Assembly: GCA_964243985.1 (NCBI GenBank)
Contig: CAXTHJ010000059.1
Coordinates: forward strand, 1-18,053
Origin: CAIOYC01 sp964243985
Lineage (GTDB): Bacteria; Pseudomonadota; Alphaproteobacteria; Caulobacterales; Caulobacteraceae
Direction: 5' to 3'
Length of the DNA stretch: 18,053 nucleotides
Position numbers and translations under genes: made by a program. Under the pieces are notes generated by a model, which did not search any database, was not told the DNA's origin, and saw nothing but the letters and a program-made list of their open reading frames with translations. The first letter of the stretch is position 1. Every line of letters begins with the position of its first letter. Positions 7,093-13,505 of this stretch are shown piece after piece.

Positions 7093-7132
7093 CGATCGAT
7101 CGCCCTCAAATCGATCGCTCTCGGATCGATTG
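7093..7132. repeat. 15-bp tandem repeat (2.5 copies) with an overlapping hairpin after ssb
   Basis: ATCGATCG recurs at 7095 and 7110, and ATCGAT at 7125, exactly 15 bases apart, with similar spacers (CCCTCAA and CTCTCGG). In addition, CGATCGAT (7093-7100) and ATCGATCG (7110-7117) are perfect inverted repeats around a 9-base loop. The element begins at the base after the ssb stop, so it may act as a 3'-end stem-loop. Its function is unknown. Confidence 0.6.
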
Positions 7133-7185
7133 ATTGTGACGCCTGCGTAGCAGCGCGACCGTCAGATTACGGAAGGTTTGTCGCG

Positions 7186-7200
7186 TTGCAACATGTGCAA
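7186..7200. promoter_or_regulatory. Inverted repeat TTGCA-N5-TGCAA in the gap before the sulfotransferase-like gene
   Basis: TTGCA and TGCAA form perfect arms around ACATG, a layout that suits a dimeric regulator. It lies about 93 bases before the sulfotransferase start. A second small palindrome, CGATG-A-CATCG, is at 7214-7224. Both are only candidate operators, with no named regulator. Confidence 0.25.
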
Positions 7201-7292
7201 TGAAAACGCGTCCCGATGACATCGAAAGGACATCGGCGGGCAAAACTCACGGCGAGAATACGGCCTGTTAGTTTATCACAGGTCGGGCTGTC

Positions 7293-8357
7293 ATGTACGA
7301 CGGGGCGGAGCCGCTTTTCGGCGAACACAGGTCCTTTGCATCGCTAAACCGAATCGGCGACCACCGGCTGGGCAGGTCGGTGTTCCTGCATGGCATGTGG
7401 CGGAGCGGCTCCACCTACCTCTGGTCCCGGTTCCGCGCCACGCCCAACACCTGCTGCTTCTATGAGCCCCTGCATCACGGCCTCGCCAAGCTGACCCACG
7501 CGCGCATCGACCGGGACACGCCCGAGCAGATCAGCGCCAACCACCACCCAGCCCTGGCCGAGCCCTATTTCGCTGAATTCGCGCCCCTGGTGGAGGGGCG
7601 AGGCGTCAAGCACTATCATAGGAGCCTCGCCTACGACCGTTTCGTGCTGCAGCCGGGCGAAGCACATCCCCGGCTTGAGCGCTACATCTCGGGCCTCATC
7701 GGCCATGCTGAAGCCCGGGGTCAAAGCGCCGTTATGGGCTTCAACCGAACAGGGCTGAGGCTTGGCTGGATGAAGCGCCGGTTCGACGCCTTTAACATCC
7801 ATATCGACCGGGAGCCGGCGGCAATCTGGGCCTCCTATGCGGCGGAGGCGAACAAGGGCAACCATGCTTTCTTTTCCATGTGGTTGACGGTGTTGGAGAA
7901 AAACGCCGGCCATCCTCTGTTCGCACCGCTGGTGGAGCGGCTGAACCTTCGCCGCCTTACGCCGATGGGCCTTTTCCCGAAGGCCCGCCACCGGCGCATT
8001 ATCGAGGCCATGGCCCAGGAGGAGGCTTACTTCTTGGTCTACTATCTCTGGCTCGCCTGCACCCAGCACGCCCTAGCCGAATGCGACCTCCTGATCGACA
8101 CGCGCTTGGCGGATGCGCGCCACTACGGCCGTCATGTTGCGGCGCAGATCGCCCATGCGACGGGCCTCTACGTCGATCTCGCTGACATGCGGGCCGCAGA
8201 CCCACGCACGGCCCTATCGACGGCGATACAAGCGAGGATCGAGCATTCGGCGGCGGTGATCTTTCCCCGCCAGGCGGTTCCCAGAACGCCGGCTTTCGCG
8301 GGGCGCCTAGCCTCTATTTCGCCCCGCAACGCCGATCGTTTAGCCGCCGCCTTCTAA
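7293..8357 (+). CDS. Sulfotransferase-like protein
   Basis: The protein looks like a PAPS-dependent sulfotransferase, which moves sulfate from 3'-phosphoadenosine-5'-phosphosulfate to an acceptor. The N-terminal VFLHGMWRSGSTYLWSRF (30-47) is the 5'-phosphosulfate-binding loop (RSGST core), preceded by a short beta strand. IHIDREPAAIWASY (169-182) fits the 3'-phosphate-binding motif, with R173 and S181 as the expected ligands. FYEPLHH (57-62) is also typical of bacterial relatives. There is no signal peptide, so it should be cytoplasmic. The acceptor cannot be told from sequence; a surface polysaccharide, lipid or peptide are all possible. The ATG lacks a strong ribosome site. It stands alone between ssb and gyrA, with no sulfation genes (cysD, cysN, cysC) in view. 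Confidence 0.7.
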   Translation: MYDGAEPLFGEHRSFASLNRIGDHRLGRSVFLHGMWRSGSTYLWSRFRATPNTCCFYEPLHHGLAKLTHARIDRDTPEQISANHHPALAEPYFAEFAPLVEGRGVKHYHRSLAYDRFVLQPGEAHPRLERYISGLIGHAEARGQSAVMGFNRTGLRLGWMKRRFDAFNIHIDREPAAIWASYAAEANKGNHAFFSMWLTVLEKNAGHPLFAPLVERLNLRRLTPMGLFPKARHRRIIEAMAQEEAYFLVYYLWLACTQHALAECDLLIDTRLADARHYGRHVAAQIAHATGLYVDLADMRAADPRTALSTAIQARIEHSAAVIFPRQAVPRTPAFAGRLASISPRNADRLAAAF

Positions 8358-8377
8358 GCCGCTCCGATAAGGGCGGC
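8358..8377 (+). terminator. Hairpin after the sulfotransferase-like gene
   Basis: GCCGCTC (8358-8364) pairs with GGGCGGC (8371-8377) around CGATAA, a 7-pair stem with one T-G pair, directly after the stop codon. No T-run follows, so it is at best a weak terminator separating this gene from gyrA. Confidence 0.35.
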
Positions 8378-8413
8378 AAACGACGAAATCCTGAGCTAAA
8401 TCACGCGGTTTCT

Positions 8414-8442
8414 TTGCGTTTGGCGCGCCCGGATGCTAATGA
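8414..8442 (+). promoter_or_regulatory. Candidate housekeeping promoter for gyrA
   Basis: TTGCGTT (8414-8420) and GCTAATGA (8435-8442) are 14 bases apart. This fits the Caulobacter housekeeping pattern TTGACGS-N10-14-GCTANAWC with two mismatches in each block. A start near 8448 would give a leader of about 80 bases before the TTG start of gyrA. Confidence 0.4.
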
Positions 8443-8527
8443 AAGACACCGGCGCCGCCGCCGATTCCCGCGTTCTGACGCGCCTCCCGACAACGCTTCG
8501 TTCGAAGCGCCCAAACCCCAGGTTCTC

Positions 8528-11290
8528 TTGAGCGACGACGCCACCACCAGCCCCCCGCCCATCTCCGGCGGCATTATCTCTCCCATCGCCATCGAGGACG
8601 AGCTGAAACGCTCCTACCTCGACTATGCGATGAGCGTGATCGTCTCCCGCGCGCTGCCCGATGCGCGAGACGGGCTGAAGCCGGTTCACCGCCGCATCCT
8701 CTTCTCCATGTACGAGAACGGGTTCACCTCCAGCGCCGCCTACCGCAAATCGGCTCGCACCGTCGGCGACGTGATCGGCAAGTATCACCCCCACGGCGAT
8801 CAGTCGGTCTACGACGCCATGGTGCGGATGGCGCAGCCCTTCTCCATGGGCCTCGTCCTGATCGACGGGCAGGGCAACTTCGGTTCGGTGGATAACGATC
8901 CGCCGGCGGCGATGCGCTACACCGAAAGCCGCATGACCAAAGCGGCCGAGGCGCTGCTCGCCGACCTCGACAAGGACACGGTCGATTTCCAGGGCAACTA
9001 TGACGACTCCGAAAAGGAGCCGGTGGTGCTGCCCTCTCGCATCCCCAATCTGCTGGTCAACGGCTCGGGCGGCATCGCCGTCGGCATGGCCACCAACATC
9101 CCGCCGCACAATTTGGGCGAAGTGGTCGATGCGTGCCTCGCCATGATCGATAATCCAGAGGTGACACTGGAGGAACTGCTAGAGATCGTGCCCGGGCCGG
9201 ACTTCCCCACCGGCGGCCAGATCATCGGCCGCACCGGCGCGCGCCAGGCGCTGATGACCGGGCGGGGCTCGGTGATCATGCGCGGCGTCTCCTCCGTCGA
9301 GACCCTCCGCAAAGACCGCGAAGCCATCGTCATCACCGAGATCCCCTATCAGGTGAACAAGGCGGCCATGCTGGAGCGTTTGGCGGAACTGGTCCGCGAA
9401 AAGCGCATCGAGGGCATCTCCGACCTTCGCGACGAAAGCGACCGCGACGGCATGCGGGTGGTGATCGAGCTGAAGCGTGACGCCCCGGCCGACGTAATCC
9501 TCAATCAGCTCCACCGCTATACGCCGCTGCAGACCTCGTTTGGGGTCAACATGCTGGCGCTGGACCACGGCCGTCCGCTGCAGATGGGCCTCAGGCAGAT
9601 GCTCGACATCTTCCTCGCCCACCGCGAGGAGGTGGTGGTCCGCCGCACCAAGTTCGAGCTGAACAAGGCGAGGAACCGCGGCCACGTGCTGGTCGGCCTC
9701 GCCATCGCTGTGGCGAACATCGACGAGGTGATCCACATCATCCGCTCCTCCGCCAATCCGCAGGAAGCCCGCGAGCGGCTTCAGGCGCGGGACTGGCCGG
9801 CGGGCGACATGACCGCCCTGATCGCCCTGATCCAGGACCCCCGCACCGTGGTGGTGGATGGCGACCGCGTGCGCCTTTCCGATGAACAGGCCCGCGCCAT
9901 CCTGGCGCTCACATTGGCCCGCCTCACCGGCCTCGGCCGCGATGAGATCTTCGCCGAAGCCCAGGACCTGGCCAAGCTGATCGCCGGCCACCTGGAAATC
10001 CTCGGCTCTCGCGAGCGCGTCATGGCCATCGTCCGCGAGGAACTGGTCGAGGTCCGTGAAAACTTCGCCGTCCCCCGCCGCTCCGAAATCGTCGAGGGCG
10101 AGGCGGACATGGAGGACGAGGACCTGATCCCGCGCGAGGACATGGTCGTCACCGTCACCCACGGCGGCTATGTGAAGCGCACCCAGCTTTCCGCCTATCG
10201 CACCCAGCGCCACGGCGGCAAGGGCCGCGGCGGCATGCGCACCAAGGATGACGATGCCGTCACCCGCGTCTTCTCCGCTTCAACCCATACTCCAGTGCTG
10301 TTCTTCTCCTCCGGCGGCAAGGCCTACAAGCTGAAGGTCTGGCGCCTGCCGCTGGGCGATCCCAACGCGCGGGGCAAGGCGTTCGTGAACCTGCTGCCGA
10401 TCGAGCAGGGGGAGAGCATCACCTCTATCCTGCCCCTGCCAGAAGACGAGGCGAGCTGGGAGCGGCTGGACGTGATGTTCGCCACCAGGTCCGGGGGCGT
10501 TCGGCGCAACAAGCTCTCCGATTTCGTCAATGTGAACCGCGCCGGCAAGATCGCTATGAAGCTCGATGACGGCGACGCCATCATCGGCGTCTCCATCTGC
10601 ACGGATGAAGATGATGTGCTCCTGACCTCTTCGGGCGGCCGGGCCATTCGCTTCCCCGTGGGGGACGTGCGCGTGTTCGCCAGCCGCGATTCCACCGGCG
10701 TGCGCGGCATTCGCCTGACCGAGGGAAATGAGGTCATCTCCATGGCCATCCTCCGCTCGGTGGCGGCGACACCGGACGAGCGGGTCGCCTACCTGAAGCA
10801 GTCCCGTGCCGCACTTAGGGCCATGGGCGAGGAGGCGGAAGACGCTGACGCGCCGGTGGACGCCGAGGATGGTGAAGAGGCGGTGGCCGATACTCAGCTC
10901 ACCCCCGAACGCTACGCCGAGCTGGGCGCCGCCGAGCAAACGCTCCTCACCCTCTCCTCCGAAGGCGTCGGCAAACGCTCCTCCGCCTACGATTTCCGCC
11001 GAACCGGCCGGGGCGGGCAGGGGCTGCTGGCCCAGGATCTCACCCGCAAGGGCGGCCGCCTCGTCGCCGCCTTCCCAGTGGAGCAGGGGGACGAGCTTCT
11101 GCTGGTGACCGATAGCGGCCAACTGATCCGCGTCCCCGTCGCCCGCATCCGCGTCGCGGCCAGGAACACTCAAGGCGTCATCGTCTTCCGCACTGGCGAA
11201 GGCGAGCACGTGGTCTCGGTGGAGCGGCTAGCGGAGCCCGGCGGTGATGACGACGAGGAGAGCGCAGATGATCTTGCTCCGGACGCCTGA
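8528..11290 (+). CDS. gyrA: DNA gyrase subunit A
   Basis: GyrA is the DNA-cleaving subunit of the A2B2 type II topoisomerase that introduces negative supercoils. The TTG at 8528 is chosen because the conserved protein begins just after it (IEDELKRSYLDYAMSVIVSRALPDARDGLKPVHRR). The frame is open further upstream but reads as Arg-rich, non-conserved sequence, and no in-frame ATG fits. This gives 920 residues. The winged-helix and tower domains carry AAMRYTESR with catalytic Y131, and GKYHPHGDQSVYD, the quinolone region. Gln92 sits where E. coli has Ser83; Asp96 matches Asp87. The C-terminal beta-pinwheel has the GyrA box as QRHGGKG (560-566), which argues for GyrA rather than ParC. An acidic insertion (about 765-825) interrupts the pinwheel, as in other alphaproteobacteria, and the tail is acidic. 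A plausible terminator overlaps the stop. Confidence 0.96.
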   Translation: MSDDATTSPPPISGGIISPIAIEDELKRSYLDYAMSVIVSRALPDARDGLKPVHRRILFSMYENGFTSSAAYRKSARTVGDVIGKYHPHGDQSVYDAMVRMAQPFSMGLVLIDGQGNFGSVDNDPPAAMRYTESRMTKAAEALLADLDKDTVDFQGNYDDSEKEPVVLPSRIPNLLVNGSGGIAVGMATNIPPHNLGEVVDACLAMIDNPEVTLEELLEIVPGPDFPTGGQIIGRTGARQALMTGRGSVIMRGVSSVETLRKDREAIVITEIPYQVNKAAMLERLAELVREKRIEGISDLRDESDRDGMRVVIELKRDAPADVILNQLHRYTPLQTSFGVNMLALDHGRPLQMGLRQMLDIFLAHREEVVVRRTKFELNKARNRGHVLVGLAIAVANIDEVIHIIRSSANPQEARERLQARDWPAGDMTALIALIQDPRTVVVDGDRVRLSDEQARAILALTLARLTGLGRDEIFAEAQDLAKLIAGHLEILGSRERVMAIVREELVEVRENFAVPRRSEIVEGEADMEDEDLIPREDMVVTVTHGGYVKRTQLSAYRTQRHGGKGRGGMRTKDDDAVTRVFSASTHTPVLFFSSGGKAYKLKVWRLPLGDPNARGKAFVNLLPIEQGESITSILPLPEDEASWERLDVMFATRSGGVRRNKLSDFVNVNRAGKIAMKLDDGDAIIGVSICTDEDDVLLTSSGGRAIRFPVGDVRVFASRDSTGVRGIRLTEGNEVISMAILRSVAATPDERVAYLKQSRAALRAMGEEAEDADAPVDAEDGEEAVADTQLTPERYAELGAAEQTLLTLSSEGVGKRSSAYDFRRTGRGGQGLLAQDLTRKGGRLVAAFPVEQGDELLLVTDSGQLIRVPVARIRVAARNTQGVIVFRTGEGEHVVSVERLAEPGGDDDEESADDLAPDA

Positions 11291-11310
11291 TCGCCAAGGC
11301 CGTCATTTTT
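11282..11310 (+). terminator. Probable intrinsic terminator at the end of gyrA
   Basis: GACGCC (11282-11287) can pair with GG-C-CGTC (11298-11304, one bulged C) around a 10-base loop, followed by A and TTTTT (11306-11310). The stem overlaps the last codons and stop of gyrA. The stem is modest, but a T-run this clean is rare in such GC-rich DNA. Confidence 0.45.
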
Positions 11311-11409
11311 GAGCGAGACGACGCCCGTGCAAGTGGGTATTGAGCTTCGCCATGGCGGCAAAGTGAACACGGCGCCTATCGTTGGGCGATCGGGGAGCGG
11401 GGTCGGATC

Positions 11410-11913
11410 ATGCAGCGCGTAGGTCTCTACCCCGGCACTTTCGATCCCATCACCAACGGGCATCTGGACATCATCGGCCGGGCAGTGAAGCTGGTGGATA
11501 AGCTGGTGATCGGCATTGCCATCAATAACGGCAAGGGCCCTCTGTTCACCCTGGAAGAACGGGTGGAGATGGTGATGGGGGAGACCGAGCACCTGCGCCA
11601 CACCGCGGAGATCGTGGCCCTGCCGTTCGAAAGCCTACTCATGCACTTCGCCGAGGAAGTGGGCGCCTCCATCATCGTGCGCGGGCTGCGGGCCGTGGCC
11701 GATTTCGAGTACGAATTCCAGATGACGGCGATGAACCAGCAGCTCAATCGCCAAATCGAAACCGTATTTCTGATGGCGGATCCCCGGCATCAGGCGATCG
11801 CTTCCCGGCTGGTGAAGGAGATCGCCCATCTGGGGGGAGACATCTCCCCCTTCGTTCCAAAAGGGGTGGCCGAATGCGTGCTGACTAAGGTCAAGGCGCG
11901 TAAAGGGACCTGA
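11410..11913 (+). CDS. coaD: Phosphopantetheine adenylyltransferase
   Basis: CoaD transfers AMP from ATP to 4'-phosphopantetheine to make dephospho-CoA, the fourth step of coenzyme A synthesis, in the cytoplasm. The 167 residues match the family length. The nucleotidyltransferase signature is GTFDPITNGHLDII (9-22), with T10 and H18 as the phosphate-binding TxxH-type residues. Further conserved parts are IIVRGLRAVADFEYEFQMTAMNQQL and the C-terminal ASRLVKEIAHLGGDISPFVP, which closes the ATP site. The ATG at 11410 begins exactly at the conserved N-terminus. It lies 119 bp after gyrA and 18 bp before a secreted cyclophilin gene, with which it probably forms an operon. Confidence 0.97.
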   Translation: MQRVGLYPGTFDPITNGHLDIIGRAVKLVDKLVIGIAINNGKGPLFTLEERVEMVMGETEHLRHTAEIVALPFESLLMHFAEEVGASIIVRGLRAVADFEYEFQMTAMNQQLNRQIETVFLMADPRHQAIASRLVKEIAHLGGDISPFVPKGVAECVLTKVKARKGT

Positions 11914-11931
11914 AGTGAGGAAGTTTTTTCG

Positions 11932-12825
11932 ATGAAACGTCGTTTCGCTGCCGCCTTGGCCGTTGCTCTGGTGGCGAGCCCTGTCGCCGCGTTGCTGGGG
12001 CAGGGCGCATCGGCCACGGCGGCAAAGCCGGTCGCCGTTCCGCCGCCTCCGCCCTCCACCACACCGACGGCGGCGGATTTCCGCCCCGTGGACCCCGACA
12101 ACATGCTGGTGGTGGACACCAACAAGGGCCGCATCATCGTCGAGCTTTACCCCTTCGCGGCGCCGAACCACGTGGTTCAGATCAAGACCCTGGCTAAGCA
12201 GCACTTCTATGACGGCCAGACCTTTTTCCGGGTGATCGAGGACTTCATGGACCAGACCGGCGACCCCACCAACAAGGGGGACGGCGACTCCAAACTGCCG
12301 AACCTGAAGGCCGAGTTCACCTTCCGCCGGGATGCGGCAATGCCCTTTGTCCAGGTGGCGCAGCCGAACGACGGGGTGGTGGGCTTCATCGGCGCTTTGC
12401 CGGTGACGGGACAGCCGGACGATCTGATGACAATGACGGCGGATAACAAAGTAATCGCCTGGCCGCTGTTTTGCTCCGGCGTGATGGGCATGGCGCGCAC
12501 GGGAGAACCGGACTCGGCCAATAGCCAGTTCTTCTTCATGCGCGGGCCCTATCCCTCCTTGGAGAAGAAATACACCGGCTGGGGCCGGGTGGTGCTCGGC
12601 CAAGAGGTGGTGCGGGCCATAAAGCTTGGCGAGCCGCCGGCCGATCCCCAGGACAAGATGCTGACCGTGCGCCTGGGATCGGACCTGCCGCCCACAGATC
12701 GGCCCAAGGTCTATGTGCTCGACACAAAGACGCCGGTGTTCAAGGCCATCGTGGATAAGGCGCGGACGGAGAAGGGCGCGGATTTCTCCGCTTGCGACCT
12801 GGATATTCCCGCACAGCTTCGCTGA
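11932..12825 (+). CDS. Secreted cyclophilin-type peptidyl-prolyl cis-trans isomerase
   Basis: The enzyme catalyses cis-trans isomerisation of prolyl bonds, here probably for folding proteins in the periplasm. A signal peptide (MKRRFAAALAVALVASPVAA, cleavage near residues 20-30) is followed by a Pro-rich linker (33-45). The cyclophilin domain (about 58-250) starts LVVDTNKGRIIVELYPFAAPNHV. FFRVIEDFMDQTGD contains R100, F105 and Q108, which match the catalytic Arg-Phe-Gln set of cyclophilin A. GVMGMARTGEPDSANSQFFF is the second signature. An insertion of about 35 residues between the two signatures (PNDGVVGFIGALPVTGQPDD) and a C-terminal extension with one Cys make it longer than E. coli PpiA. 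GAGGAAG 8 bases before the ATG supports the start. It follows coaD by 18 bp and converges on the response regulator gene with a 10-bp gap. Confidence 0.93.
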   Translation: MKRRFAAALAVALVASPVAALLGQGASATAAKPVAVPPPPPSTTPTAADFRPVDPDNMLVVDTNKGRIIVELYPFAAPNHVVQIKTLAKQHFYDGQTFFRVIEDFMDQTGDPTNKGDGDSKLPNLKAEFTFRRDAAMPFVQVAQPNDGVVGFIGALPVTGQPDDLMTMTADNKVIAWPLFCSGVMGMARTGEPDSANSQFFFMRGPYPSLEKKYTGWGRVVLGQEVVRAIKLGEPPADPQDKMLTVRLGSDLPPTDRPKVYVLDTKTPVFKAIVDKARTEKGADFSACDLDIPAQLR

Positions 12826-12835
12826 TCGTCTAGGA

Positions 12836-13210
12836 TCAGTCGCCGGGGTTCCGTTTCAGCATCTGGCAGACGCGGTCGGGGGAATAGGGTTTCTGCACGA
12901 ACTCGGCGTTTTCCACCCGCTCCTTGCTGAAGTCCTCCCGCGCGCCGCCCGAGGTGTAGATGACCCTGATGCCGGGCTTCACCTGCCGGGCGAACCGCGC
13001 CACATCATAGCCGCCGCCCCGGTCTCCCAGGTCGATATCGGCAAAGAGGGCGGTGATGTTGTCGCCTTCGTTGTCTCCCATGGTCTGGATCGCTTCCTGG
13101 GTGGTTTCCGCGCAGATTGCATGGAAGCCCTCATCCTCAAGCACGTCGTGCATGATTTCGCGGATGATGGGATCATCCTCAACCACCAGAACTGTTCGCC
13201 GCTGTTGCAT
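12836..13210 (-). CDS. Single-domain response regulator (CheY-like receiver)
   Basis: This is a stand-alone receiver of 124 residues with no output domain, so it should act by protein contact or as a phosphate carrier or sink. The ATG at 13210 is chosen because AAGGG lies 8 bases upstream and the receiver begins at once (RRTVLVVEDDP); an ATG at 13273 would add 21 uncharacteristic residues. Acidic pocket E11-D12-D13, phospho-acceptor D58 (LFADIDLGD), switch T86 (VIYTSGG) and K107-P108 (FVQKPYS) are all present. The GGGYDVARFAR segment resembles receivers found beside hybrid kinases in alphaproteobacteria. It is divergent from the three-gene kinase operon across 295 bp, so it probably works with those kinases. 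The partner is an inference from position. Confidence 0.88.
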   Translation of the reverse strand: MQQRRTVLVVEDDPIIREIMHDVLEDEGFHAICAETTQEAIQTMGDNEGDNITALFADIDLGDRGGGYDVARFARQVKPGIRVIYTSGGAREDFSKERVENAEFVQKPYSPDRVCQMLKRNPGD

Positions 13211-13505
13211 CGTTGTCGCCCTTCTGGGCCAAGTGATCTTCGTTCGCACGGATAACCCGTAACATTTGAACATGTTCCGCTGAATTTACATAAGCAATGA
13301 TGAATTATTCGTCATGCGATAGGAACCGGCGTGCTAATATTAGGGCTTACTAATTAATGTTGCGATAAGCTTCATAAATGCAGAAATGCAAAGACATGAT
13401 TTCAACAGAACAGTCGAATGAGATATAAGGTCAGCGCTAAGGACTGAGATTCAGTGAAGTCACATTTGTTGAGGGTCAAGCTGGCGTCTTTGCAATCGCG
13501 GCGAT
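13211..13505. promoter_or_regulatory. AT-rich divergent regulatory region with palindromes
   Basis: This gap between the receiver gene and the kinase operon is clearly richer in A and T than the rest of the window, mainly from 13260 to 13450. It holds GAACATGTTC (13268-13277, a perfect 10-bp palindrome), ATGATGAATTATTCGTCAT (13297-13315, a 19-bp near-perfect palindrome) and CTAATATTAG (13334-13343, perfect). A GATTC (CcrM-type GANTC) site occurs near 13448. No gene or RNA was found in it. It probably carries both divergent promoters, but I could not fix their positions. Confidence 0.5.

Noticed and set aside
9179..11209. Long minus-strand frames inside gyrA (for example 9179-10213 and 10280-11209).
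   Set aside because: They lie fully inside a strongly conserved gene and read as His/Asp/Gly-rich shadow sequence without motifs.
13334..13360. A possible CtrA site near TTAATTAG-like sequence in the divergent spacer.
   Set aside because: Only one TTAA half-site is present; nothing resembling TTAA sits 7 bases away.
13491..13503. TGGCGTCTTTGCA just before the CHASE3 kinase, as a sigma-54 promoter.
   Set aside because: Only 7 bases separate GG and GC, and the site would be too close to the start codon.
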